Source: Excoecaria cochinchinensis
Taxonomy: Eukaryota > Streptophyta > Magnoliopsida > Malpighiales > Euphorbiaceae
Reading direction: 5' to 3'
DNA: 64,000 bases
Assembly: GCA_947683425.1 (NCBI GenBank)
Contig: CANTUQ010000102.1
Coordinates: forward strand, 682,001 to 746,000
Numbering within the stretch: position 1 is the stretch's first letter; each line of letters begins with the position of its first letter. The notes under the pieces were generated by a model. It did not search any database. It saw nothing but the letters and a program-made list of their open reading frames with translations, and was not told where the DNA came from. The position numbers and the translations under genes were made by a program. Below, in pieces: positions 34,578-46,262 of this stretch.

Positions 34578-35003
34578 GCATTTTAAAACAAATCTGCGCG
34601 TGGGTCACGGTGGTAACCAAATAGGTTGCCACCGTGAGATCCTTAAAATTGTAATCCAGAATTTAAATGCCCCTTGGTCACGGTGACAACCAAGTTCTTT
34701 GTCACCGTGACATACAAATTTGCAAAACAGAATGGAAGTGTCTACATGTCACGGTGGTAAGCATATTCAATTGCCACCGTGACATGTGCACTCTCAAAAC
34801 AGAATGGGACTTACCTTTTGGTCACAGTGGTAACCAAATACCATTGCCACCGTGAGGTATGAAAAATTCCAATCCAGAATGGCTTCCTCATATGGTCACG
34901 GTGATAACCAAGATAGGTTGCCACCGTGACATATGTATATTTTGATTCCAGATTGCATTCTCCCATGGTCACGGTGGTGACTAATATCCATTACCACCGT
35001 GAC
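34578..35003 (-). promoter_or_regulatory. Internal hairpin array and TATA-like run before the Athila accessory ORF
   Basis: Units start at 34604, 34677, 34748, 34821, 34895 and 34968 (71-74 bp apart), six in all, with the same GTCACGGTGG/CCACCGTGA stems as in the LTR. On the minus strand the array is followed by TTTTAAAA (34588-34581) and then a leader exon to 34450. 35004-35230 shows nothing else. Confidence 0.72.
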
Positions 35004-35230
35004 CACCTGCAAACATGCAAACATATTTCATTAAACACTCAAAACTTCAGCTATTAAAACCTCGAACAGTCTCCCGTTAACAACATAATTTTCTTATGAC
35101 GACAAATCAGTCAATCTCAACAAAAATAAACAGGATTAACTACCTAAATAAAAGAACTATAGATACAAAATAACATAAGTGGAGAAAAATTTCTGCATTT
35201 AACAAGTCCGCAGCTGGACTTTTAAAACCA

Positions 35231-38200
35231 TTAAGGATCCGCGAGGTGGACAATTGCCAAAGCCTCATCATATTTTGATTCAAAATAAGGCTTCACACGG
35301 TGTCCATTGACCTTAAACTCATTTTCACCATTCGGGTGCTTCAACGTGATCACTCCAAACTGATCAGCTTTCACAACCTCATATGGCCCCTTCCACCGAG
35401 ATTTTAACTTTCCAGGAAACAAACGCAACCTGCTGTCATATAAAAGTACTTTCATACCTGGAGTGAATTCTTTTGGAACTAATTTCTTGTCATGCCATTT
35501 TTTTGTGTTTGCCTTATACTTCTCTGCTTGTTGGTATGACCAGTAGCGTATTTCTTCCAATTCGTTCATCTAGAGAAGTCTCTTCTCACCTGCACTCTTA
35601 ATATCAAAATTTAAAAACTTGGTTGCCCAATAAGCCTTATGTTCTAATTCGACAGGGAGATGACAAGATTTGCCAAAAACAAGCCTAAATGGGGATAATC
35701 CTATAGAGGTTTTGAAAGCAGTTCGGTATGCCCACAAAGCTTCATCCAACCTTATACACCAATCCTTTCTAGATGAATTCACAGTCTTTTCTAGGATGGC
35801 CTTAAGTTCCCGATTAGACACTTCAACCTGCCCATTAGCTTGAGCATGATAAGGGGTGGTTACCTTATGCCTAACTCCAAATTTTTGCAATAAAGCCTTA
35901 AATTGGTGGTTAACAAAATGTTTACCTTCATCACTAATAATTGCTCTCGGGGCTCCAAATCGGGTGAATATATTCTTTCTCAAAAATTCCAGAACAACCT
36001 TGGCATCACAAGTTCTAGTGGCTATTGCTTCTACCCATTTACTCACATAGTCCACTGCTACCAAAATATACTCATACCCATAAGAAACCAGAAAAGGTCC
36101 CATAAAGTCTATCCCCCACAAATCAAACAATTCTACCTCTAGCAAATTGGTTAAAGGCATCTCATCTCTCTTAGAAATGTTACCTACTCTCTGACACCTA
36201 TCACAGGTTTTCACAAAAACTTGCACATCTTTAAACATAGTAGGCCAATAAAAACCAGAGGATAAAATTTTCGATACCGTTCGATTTGGTGCATGGTGTC
36301 CACCAGCTTCTCCACTGTGACAAGCTGTGATAATTGCACTGGTCTCCGCATCTGAGATGCACCGTCTTAACACTTGGTCAGCACATAATCTGAAGAGGTA
36401 GGGATCATCCCATATGTAGTGTCTCGCATCCGCACGCAATTTCTTCTTTTGCTGCCATGAAAAATCCTTTGGCATAAAGCCCCCTGCAAGAAAATTAGCG
36501 ATATTAGCAAACCAAGGGACAGAATTTTCATAGGAAAATATAGCACAAATGTGTTCATCTGGAAATAAATCTAAAATTTCCCCTTTTTCAATACGATCAT
36601 TTTCCAATCGGGACAGATGATCTGCCACAAAATTCTCAGCGCCCTTCTTATCCTTAATTTGCAAATCAAATTCCTGCAACAAAAGCACCCATCGAATCAG
36701 CCTCGGTTTTGATTCCTTCTTTGCGAATAAATGCCTCAAGGCTGCATGATCCGACCACAGCACCACTTTTGCACCCAGCAAATACGGCCTGAACTTTTCA
36801 AACGCATACACTATCGCCAGAAGTTCTTTCTCTGTGGTGGTGTAATTTACCTGTGCTCCTGTCAAAGTGTGACTAGCATAATATATGGCATAAAAAATCT
36901 TATCTCTTCGTTGTCCAAGCACTGCCCCTATTGCAAAGTCACTAGCATCACACATTAGTTCGAACGGCAAATTCCAATCCGGAGATATAATCACCGGAGC
37001 TGAAATAAGTCGTTTCTTTAAAGTTTCAAAGGCTAACATACATGCACTGTCAAAAACAAAAGGAGCATCTTTCATAAGTAAATTAGACAAGGGTTTTGCA
37101 ATTTTTGAAAAATCTTTAATAAAATGCCTGTAAAACCCCGCATGTCCTAAAAAACTTCTTATGCCCTTAACATTTGTCGGAGGTGGTAATTTTTCAATTA
37201 CTTCAACTTTGGCCTTATCTACCTCTATCCCATTCTCTGAAATTTTATGTCCTAGCACTATGCCCTCTCTTACCATAAAGTGGCATTTTTTCCAATTCAA
37301 TACCAGGTTAGTCTTTTCACACCTCCCTAGTACTAGATCAAGATGCTGTAAACATCTCTCAAAATCAACCCCATATATGGTGAAATCATCCATGAATACT
37401 TCCATAAATTTTTCTATAAAATCATGGAAAATGGCCATCATGCACCGCTGAAACGTAGCCGGTGCATTACATAACCCAAAAGGCATTCTCCGATATGCAA
37501 ATGTGCCATATGGGCAGGTAAAGGTTGTTTTCTCCTGATCCTCAGGGTCTATTGGAATCTGCATATATCCCGAATACCCATCTAAAAAACAGTAAAACCT
37601 ATTACCCGCTAACCTCTCTAACATTTGGTCAATAAAAGGCAAAGGGAAATGGTCCTTCCTAGTGGCATTATTTAACCGCCTAAAATCAATGCAGACTCTC
37701 CAACCCGTAACTGTACGAGTTGGAATTAACTCATCTAGTTCATTCTTTACCACTGTCATTCCCCCCTTTTTAGGCACACATTGCACAGGACTCACCCACT
37801 TACTGTCAGAGATAGGGTAGATAATACCTGAGTCTAGGAGTTTAAGTACCTCCTTCTTTACTACCTCTTGCATGACTGGATTGAGTCGCTGTTGAGGCTG
37901 AGCTACCGGCTTGCACTCCTCTTCCATTGGGATCCTATGTGTACAGTAGCTTGGGTCAATCCCCTTCAAATCTGAGGTCTTCCAGCCAATGGCTCCCTTG
38001 TGCTTCTTCAGCACCTCTAGCAGCATCGTCTCTTCTGCACTTGACAACAAAGAAGAAATGATTACTGGTTTATTCTCATTTTCTAAAAATACATACTTCA
38101 AGTGAGAGGGAAGAGGTTTAAGTTCAGAATTTGAATCCCCCTCTTTAGGATCAATTTTCTCCTTTTTGTCTTCTATCTCCACACTTGCTATCTCTTGTCC

Positions 38201-40708
38201 CCTCATCTCTTCTTCACATTCTTCTCCCTCCATTGAATGTAATAGATACTTATTTTTTGAATCAGCTCCCAATTCTTTTTCTTACACTTCCTCCACACAA
38301 TCATCTATTACATCCACAAAATATATAGACTCTTTCACATCTCCAGATGGGTATTTTTGAGCCTTGTTCATATCTACCACCAACTCCTCACCATTAAACC
38401 TTAGGGTAACCGTTTGACCATTAACGTCTATCAACGCCTTGGCGGTATTTAAAAATGGCCTCCCCACAATTAGTGGCACCTTGTGGTCTTCTTCCATCTC
38501 CATTACCACAAAGTCCACTGGAAAAATAAATTTCCCCACTTTCACTAACAGATCCTCAATCACTCCTTTTGGTCTCCTCACGGACCTGTCTGCTAGTTGG
38601 AGTCGCATTCCTGTCTCCCTAAGCTCTCCAAGATTCAGCTTCCTGCATATAGAATAAGGCATTAAGTTTATGCTTGCACCTAGATCACATAAAGCATTAC
38701 CGTAAAAATCTTCACCAATAACACAAGGAAGAGTAAAGCTACATGGATCTTCCAGTTTCTCAGGAATCTTGTTCATAATAATAGCACTGTAATTTTCTGT
38801 TAGTTGTACAGTTTCATGTCCTTCTAATTTCTTTTTATTAGAACAGAGTTCTTTCATGAATTTAGCATAGTTAGGCATATGAGCTAAAGCTTCAGCAAAT
38901 GGTAAATTTATGTGCAGTTTCTTAAACATCTCTAGAAACCTAGATTTTTGCTCATTTTTCTTTTCCTGTCTAGCAATAGCAGGAAATGGCAGTTTATTAA
39001 TATCAAGATCCTCTATCTTAGGATTCACTATACTCTTTCCCTTGTCACTTTTAGGAGCATTTTCTTTAATTTCTAACTTAGAGTTAGAGTTACTTACCGT
39101 CCGTGTCGGCTCCTCCTTTTCTGATAAAAGATTTTTACCTTGATCATCTTTCGGTTCCACTTCCTTACCACTCCTCAGTGTAATTGCCTTAGCCTCCTCT
39201 TTTGGATTTCGGTCTACATTTGAAGGAAATGTTCCTGGTTGTCTCTGGGACATAGAATTTGCAAGCTGTCCCACTTGAGTCTCCAAATTTCTTATGGAGG
39301 CATCCTGATTCCGGTTCCACTGCTCTTGAGACTTCCATCTAGACTCTTGATTTACCATGAATTGCTGCTGGTTATTCATAAACTGCTGTTGACTGTTAAT
39401 GAATGTAGCCAACATGTCTTCCAGATTTGGCTTTCTCTCTTGAACAGGTAGCCTGGGTTGATAACCCGGTGGGTGGTACTGCTGCCCTTGGTTCTGAGGA
39501 GGTGGATATGGTGGTTGATATGGCTGCCCGTGGTTCTGATGGATGTTTTGGTTGAAGGGAGCTCTTACTTGCGGATTAGAGGATGAAGCATTTAGATTTC
39601 CATCTTTCCAGGAGAAATTTGGATGATTTCTCTATCCCGGGTTATATGTGTTACTGTAAGGGTCATTCCTTCTGAAATCTCCCACAGCATTGACATCACC
39701 CATTGATCCTCCACTTTCTTGCCCACCTTGCTCCTGTTCATACCATCCACTCTCTTGGCCCACAGCAGCTACATTCTGCACTTTTAAACTACTCATCTCC
39801 TTCCTCATAGATTCCATCTGTGCCTTCAGCATCAATACTTCATCCACAGCATGTATCCCCTGTCTTCTCGGAACTGCTCTAGGATTAGACCATCGAGCAT
39901 CATTAGCTGCCATTTCATCCAGTAATTGAAAAGCTTCCTCTGGTAACCTATTCATAAATGACCCTCCTGATGAAGCATCTAATAAGGATCTTGTCTGTGG
40001 TGTAACCCCAGAATAAAAAGTGGTCATCAAATGGTAAATTGCTATCTCATGGTGTGGACAGCTTCTCAACAATCTTCTAAACCTTTCCCATGCTTCATGA
40101 AAGGGCTCCTCACTCATCTGACTAAATCCTAATATACTATTTTTGATGTTCGCAGTCTTTGTGGGAGGGAAGAATCTCATCAAAAATTTTTCTTGCAACT
40201 GATCCCAAGATCTAATTGACTGTCTAGGTAGCATTTGCAACCATTCACGAGCTTTTCCAATCAATGTAAAAGGGAACAGCTTTAATCTTACCGCGTCAGA
40301 TGACACTCCAGGAATTTGAACCGTATCACTGATCTCTAAGAAAATGTCCAAATGTTGTGCAGGATCTTCGACATCTGCACCCGAAAACTGATTTCGCTGT
40401 ACCATACCGATGGTGGCTAGTTTAAGTTCAAATTGCACTCCCCTGGGCAGCACAATTGTCCTATTATCTTCATTCCATCAAAGCACTGCATAGTCCCTAA
40501 TTGTCCTCTGCTTAGGGATCTCTTCTCTATTATGCCCCGGATTCTGGTTTTGTGCCCTCAGCACTTGTTCATTTCCAGGAGGAATTTCACCAATAGGAAG
40601 CAGATTTTCTTCCATGTTATTAATCCTGTTGGCTCTTAATTGTTGGTGTAAAGTCCTCTCGATTTCAGGATCGTAAGGTGCTATTTGTTCTTGTCTTCTT
40701 CTGCTCAT
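35231..40708 (-). pseudogene. gag-pol of Athila, single frame with four stops
   Basis: 1826 codons in one frame from ATG 40708 (MSRRRQEQIAPYDPE) to the stop at 35231. Four in-frame stops: TGA 40478, TAG 39632, TAA 38282, TAG 35570; no frameshift. Order: gag domain (about 40300-39850, AREWLQMLPRQSIRSWDQLQ), Gln-rich linker, aspartic protease (LCDLGASINLMP, about 38690), RT (FLDGYSGYMQIP; catalytic FMDD near 37390), RNase H (MCDASDFAIGAVLGQ), integrase (zinc motif ending CDRCQ, WGIDFMGPF, SDEGKHF, NGQVEVSN) and a C-terminal region with LRLFPGKLKSRWKGPYEV. The second stop replaces a Trp conserved in this gag family. With LTRs under 1% apart, the copy was disabled early or moved by help in trans. 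Confidence 0.92.
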
Positions 40709-40822
40709 ACACCTTCAACAACCACCTGAAAAGAATAAAGAATAAATAAAAATAAGATAAAATAAAATAAAATAAAAATAAAAACACACACAAATAATAA
40801 TCAAGACTTAAAACAACGCCAG

Positions 40823-40840
40823 TCCCCGGCAACGGCGCCA
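40823..40840 (-). other. Primer binding site of Athila (tRNA-Asp)
   Basis: The minus strand reads TGGCGCCGTTGCCGGGGA, complementary to the 3' end of plant tRNA-Asp, six bases after the LTR end. 40709-40822 is a short leader without genes. Confidence 0.85.
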
Positions 40841-40846
40841 AAAACT

Positions 40847-42629
40847 TGACACGACCTCAGCAAGTGTACTGAATTGACAAGTAATATAATGGAGTAAAAT
40901 TAAGACTCCGAGTTATCATACCCAAGGGACTGTGTGCACAAGTAATGAAAATCAAATGTATGCTAAAGAATTCCCAATTGTTTGAATTAATTAAATTAAC
41001 TACTGATTAAAAACAAAGGATTTAAATAACCAAAATAAACAAACAGAAATAATTAAATTAAACTAACAGCAACAATTGCAATAAACTAAATGACGGAAAA
41101 ATTAACAAGATAAGAATTCAGAATTAAACAAACGTTGCTCAGGTTCACTCATCCACCCCATACCCAGATATGAACAAAATTAATCCAAGAATTATTTATG
41201 AAAGAATTCAGGATAACCCTCTTAACCCAGGCTTCCCAAACGGAGTCAGCCACTCAAATTATATGACATCCCAAAATGGAGTCAGCCACATAATCAGCCT
41301 ATGCACGGGTCTAAAATCCTAAGTTTGGTTTACTTTCCCAATACGGAGTCAAATAACCCAAAACTTAATTATTTCATCACCATTCGAGTCTTAAATCACA
41401 AAATCCTGCACTTCTAGATTCCCAATCGGAGTCGTCCAAAAGACACAGCAAAAATGATAAAAACTGAATATAGATAACCATGGTATTCAATCCATACAAC
41501 TCAATAACCAACAAAGATAATGAAATAAATCATTCATCAAAACTGGAAATTAACTTGATAAAATAAATTCCATAAATCAATAATAAATACCAGTGAAATA
41601 AACCATTCAATCATATTTAAATTCAATGATGTTCAGAATTCACATCATGGGTAGGAGATTCAGAGATCCCCCAAACAACTAAAAACTACTCACAATCCAT
41701 TACAAAATCAAAAGGAAAGAGGAAAGAATAAACCCAGAAATTCATTGAGGTGTAGATCCCGTTGAACCCTTAGTTTCTCAATCTCCTTCTTCAAATCTTC
41801 AATGGAGAAAATCTGGAAATTTTTTGAAAAAAAAAAAAAACTCCTCTTGAAACTAAAACTAGGTATTTCTAATGTAAAAACTCTTGAATTGCAAAAAATC
41901 CAATCTCAAGATAAAATCCGAAATCTTAATTAAGAACAACTGAAAAACTATCCCGAAAATCTATCTCTAAAACCCTAACTCGAAAAATAGATTTTTTACT
42001 AGCCGCCACCTCAAAATCAGAAACTTCTCTTTTTAAATCGCGAGGGGTCACGGTGGTAACCATATTAGTTGCCACCGTGAGGTGTTGAAAAGGTGAATCT
42101 GGATTGCGTGTGGGATAGGGGTCACGGTGGTAACCAGATTAGGTTGCCACTGTGACCTGCTCAACTTTTTGCTTTTGTCCTGCATTTCCTATGTCACGGT
42201 GGCAACCACATTACCTTGCCACCGTGAGGTAATTTCTCACTTGCTTCTGCCTTGGGGCGAACTATGTCACGGTGGTGATAACATTGGTTACCACCGTGAC
42301 CCATAACAGGTCTGCATACTGCCCAATGAATACACATGTCACGGTGGTGAGTACTTTGGTTACCACCGTGACCTATGTTACTCCTGCATTCTGCCCAACT
42401 CCTTTGCATGTCACGGTGGTGACCAAGGTCATCACCACCGTGAGGTACCTAAAAAATGTTGCACTAAATTAAACTTAATCAAAAACTAACAAAAATTATA
42501 TAAAAACTCAAATTTTATTAAAATTAACATAATTAATCTAAAATGAGCATATCACGATAATAAACACTACTAAATACCACAAATCATACGAAAACACTAC
42601 CAAATCTAAACACTAAATTGAAGTTATCA
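40847..42629 (-). repeat. Athila 5' LTR (1783 bp)
   Basis: Matches 28945-30727 with about 17 differences. Its hairpin array is at 42047-42445 with the same spacing. Confidence 0.94.
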
Positions 42630-42634
42630 GACCC
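42630..42634. repeat. Target site duplication of Athila, right copy (GACCC)
   Basis: See 28940-28944. The gag codons of A run through it in phase on both sides. Confidence 0.92.
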
Positions 42635-44182
42635 CCACCAATCAAGGTTCATCTCTCCCTCCTCCTCGGCTTCTCCGCCGCTCTCACTGCTAGACCAGCA
42701 ATCAAGGGTCGCTACGACTGCTTTTTTCTCTCTATCCTCGGAACAATCAGCAGCAAAATTCTCACTCCCATATAGATCTTGTAGTACGTACCACTCTGGC
42801 AAGCTAGATCCGATCATAAACACGGGTGGTGGTACGGCATTATAACCGGGCTTCTTCTCAGTTTCCCTCTTCTCAGAGTCAGAAATTTGCTTGCTATTGA
42901 TCAAGTCTTGGATAGCGTGCCGCAGCGCTTTGCACTTATATGTGACATGGCCTGAATGCTGGTGAAATGCACAGAATTCATTGTCTTTGTGCCCAGGCTT
43001 CCCCTGCATCAGAGCAGGTATAGGAGCTAAGGGCTGCAATTTCCCTTCCTTCATTAACCTTCTCAAGACCCAAGATAATGGTCTCTCCAAGTTTGAAAAC
43101 TTCCTCTGGGTGGTTACCTCAGTAGCAGACACCTCACCTGTTCTTCTGGTGCTACCACTAGGACCTGCCGGCCTACTAGTTCCTTGACCGGGGTTAACCC
43201 TTTTTGCAAAATTATCATTGTTAGCTTTCCTAGCCAAGAACTCTCCCTCTGCCTCGATGGCTATATCCTTGAGAGACTCCCAGTCCTTCAACCCCTTCAT
43301 CTTTAACCCATCTTTCAAGTACGGGCTTGCGTTCTTGATAAATAAATGAATCTGGTCCTGGGTGTCCGGCTTTCTCCGCATCTCCATTACTCGGTTTCGC
43401 CATCGGGTGAGATAATCATGGAAAGATTCTCTGGCTTTCTGCTGGAGTAGTTCAATATCTTTTAGAGTCACCTCCATTCTGGTATTGCAGTCATACTGCT
43501 TCAAAAACTCCTCAGTGAGCAGATCCCAATCTTCTTTAGTGCGACGGTCGAGACTATGATACCAGTCGATGGCATGGGCGGTCAGACTCAGACAAAAGTA
43601 TTCTACTTTCTGCTTCTTAGACAACGTGGTCCCCTTCATGACCAGAGAATACTGTTTCACATGAGCGGTTGGGTCAGAAGTTCCATCAAATTTTGGCACG
43701 TCTGGCATCTTAAAGTTATAAGGGATCGGGTCCTCTCCCTCCAATTCCTTATCCTTTGGGTTCATCCCCTGACCCCGGCTCAGCATACGGGCCATAGCTT
43801 CGAACCTCTCTTCCATCTTCTTTAAAATGAAGTCATCATTCTGAGGTGCCTTCCCCCTCTCGGATGCAATGCTCATCCTATCATCTTCAATATCTCTGTC
43901 ATCATCAATTCTCATCACAGGCCTTCTTCTCTGCTCTCCCGAGGCTACTGATCTCAACTCTACTGGCGGCGGCCTAACAAGCTCTTCTCGTCTTTCAACC
44001 CTTTCTTCCTCTGGCTCATTCTGTCTCACAGGAGGAGGAGGAGGAGGATTCTGTGGAGCATTCTGCTGTGCCAGGGCGGTCAACATATTCATCATTCTGC
44101 CCTCGAATTCCTCAAATCGGCGGCCCACTTCTTTCGCGATTATGGCCCTGGTGGCGTCATCCCCCTTAGGCGAGTTTGCCAT
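42630..44182 (-). pseudogene. gag of A, 5' part, cut by Athila
   Basis: ATG at 44182 (MANSPKGDD), about 516 codons to the Athila junction after LDWWG. N-terminal low-complexity part with a Pro run, then the retrotransposon gag domain at about 43700-43210 (PKFDGTSDPTAHVKQYSLVM, AIDWYHSL, LLTEEFLKQY, SFHDYLTRWRNRVMEMR), then a Cys/His module FCAFHQHSGHVTYKCKALRH at about 42975-42910. No internal stop. Together with 28944-27316 it makes a gag-pro frame of about 1058 codons that was open when Athila landed. The short read-through into the Athila LTR to 42584 is not meaningful. Confidence 0.9.
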
Positions 44183-45081
44183 CTGAGATACAGTACCGCT
44201 GATTTTTGATAAGATTTCTGGTAGACCCTCTCTATCTGACAGCTCAGGGGTAGGAACTCGGATCAGTCGTCCGATTGGTGATCTAGTCCACCTGGGCAGA
44301 TCTATGATGGCTGCAGGGACGAGGCGTTAGATATGATGCATGAAATGCAGGTGTAATGCATGATCGTGATATATAGCATTCACAGAGCACAAGCAAGCAA
44401 GTAGGTCCTTCCACCCTTATTTCTCCCACACACGTGGTCGTGCAGTTTCTTTCCTAGGTGGGATTAGCCCAGGGGTCAACGAGGGAGCCAATGGACACTC
44501 ATGGTGCACGGCGAAAAACCGGCAGCATGACACTCCTATGCTAATGCACAAGCGGATGGATAATGATCGTCACGTATTTGGACGTTCCATAAATTTCGAC
44601 ATGGCCCTACTGGGGCATGATAGCCTTTGGCTAAGTTACCAAGCGAGACATCAGGACTCACCCAATACATGAGGATCCATACAGCAAGCATGGAATTAAG
44701 GTTCATTTCACCTGTGGAAAGTAGCTACGGCCATTACATGAGCTTTGGACAAGGGAGATGTTTCTTTAAGGCTACCCAAGCATGATCCCTGCCGACAGGT
44801 CTAGCTCATCACGAGCATAGCGACCGATCGAGTCATCATTTTGATATACCATTGAGGTACGTGGCTTGGGCTGGTGATTATCCTTAACACTTCCCCAAAT
44901 TGAGTGAAAATGGGGTCGTGCTTCAGGAACGCACCGGGGCTAAAAGAGGGACCAAACTAGCATATTCTAAGGCTCTAATGATATGCGAATGCAATTTTGA
45001 GGGAAAGCGAATTTATGAATTAAATTTTAATCATAAATGTTAAGCGAGGTATTTTCGAATCGAAATCTCGAACCATAAACA
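44183..45081 (-). other. 5' leader of A between primer site and gag
   Basis: About 900 bp without a credible ORF. Some Ogre elements carry an extra ORF upstream of gag; none is seen here. Nothing else recognised. Confidence 0.6.
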
Positions 45082-45099
45082 TCCCCAGCGGAGTCGCCA
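45082..45099 (-). other. Primer binding site of A (tRNA-Arg type)
   Basis: The minus strand reads TGGCGACTCCGCTGGGGA one base after the LTR end. This form is known from Ogre/Tat elements and fits a tRNA-Arg 3' end; the tRNA is named from memory. Confidence 0.75.
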
Positions 45100-46257
45100 C
45101 TATGACGCGCGCTGGATCCCCACGGTCGCCCGTTCGACCGGCCGCTCGAGGACGATCGGGGCATTTGTGGGTCCGTTGACAGCTTGCGATAGATTGCAAG
45201 TGCGTCTATGTTGGGCAACAAGGAGGTATCATGGAGTCGCCACCCAATAGAACATTGGGAAAGTTACTCTCGCCTCGGAGAGCCTAAGACTGCGCTTGGT
45301 ATCCATTTTGGGCCAGCCAGAGGGGTCTTAGAAGGTAAACCTCTCGCCCTAAGGAGCCTAGGATTAGCGCTAAAGTCTCGTGGCACAAAAAGGTGTCTTG
45401 GAGGGTAGACCTCTAGCCTCTTTGAGCCCAAAGACCAGAGCTGGGTCTGGGATTTCTCATCTATTTCTACCTCGATTATTTTATGATCAAATTTTAATTA
45501 TCATTGATTCGCTCTCTCTCCACACGATGCCATTGATTAAAGGCGCATTTATTCACATTTTGAAAGCCGTAAATGAATAAGTAAATATCAAAAAACGGTA
45601 AATTACAATAATACAAGGAGCGAAATACAACTCCCTTTATAAATGTGCAATACATACACGAATCGGGGCATTGTTTATCTTGAGGACTTTGGTCCTCGCA
45701 TGTACCACTATCAAAATTGGATATTTTTACTTGTGATGATTTTTATTAGATAAAAATAGGGCATTGGACCCTTGCTTTTGTGCAAACCTCATTTTATTGA
45801 ATATAAAACATTGAGTCATTTTTATACATTAACGTGATATGAAAAGAGTATATCCATATACACAAAATAATCAATAAATAAACAAAAGAAGGAAATAATC
45901 AAGAGAATTAGGAAACAAAACCGGACGATATCCTCCGAATATGGTAGATAGCCGCTCAAGCTCGGGATAGTCCAAGAGAATCAATATACACTCATAGAAA
46001 GTTAAAAGATGTCAATATACATAAAATCAGTATATGGAAATCCAAAGGGACTTGAAAAAGATGGAAAATTATTTAAAAGGGGAGAGACAGAACCCACCGA
46101 CGGCCTCTTTTAGGTGACCGACGGGCGTCAGTCAAGATGACCGACATGTCCGTCTGTCACTCAAAAAGAGGGCGTCTGTAGGTGAGGTGACCGACGGGCA
46201 TCGGTGATGGAGATGACCCGTCGGTCACCACTGTCTCCGAAAAAAAACAGAAGAAAG

Positions 46258-46262
46258 AAAAC
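46258..46262. repeat. Target site duplication of C, left copy (AAAAC)
   Basis: Repeats 55244-55248; the uninterrupted site is visible in the A 3' LTR near 17120. Confidence 0.9.

Larger units (their letters stand above)
28945..42629 (-). mobile_element. Athila-lineage Ty3/gypsy element inside A gag-pro
   Basis: 13,685 bp; two 1783-bp LTRs, GACCC on both sides, tRNA-Asp primer site (40823-40840), polypurine tract (30728). Minus-strand order: LTR, gag-pol in a single frame (40708-35231), hairpin array, accessory ORF with leader intron, long 3' non-coding part, LTR. The lineage is set by the primer site, the gag-pol type, the FMDD reverse transcriptase and the ORF downstream of pol. By hand I count about 17 differences between LTRs (about 0.95%), which at the commonly used plant rate of 1.3e-8 per site per year would be about 0.4 million years. 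Confidence 0.93.
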
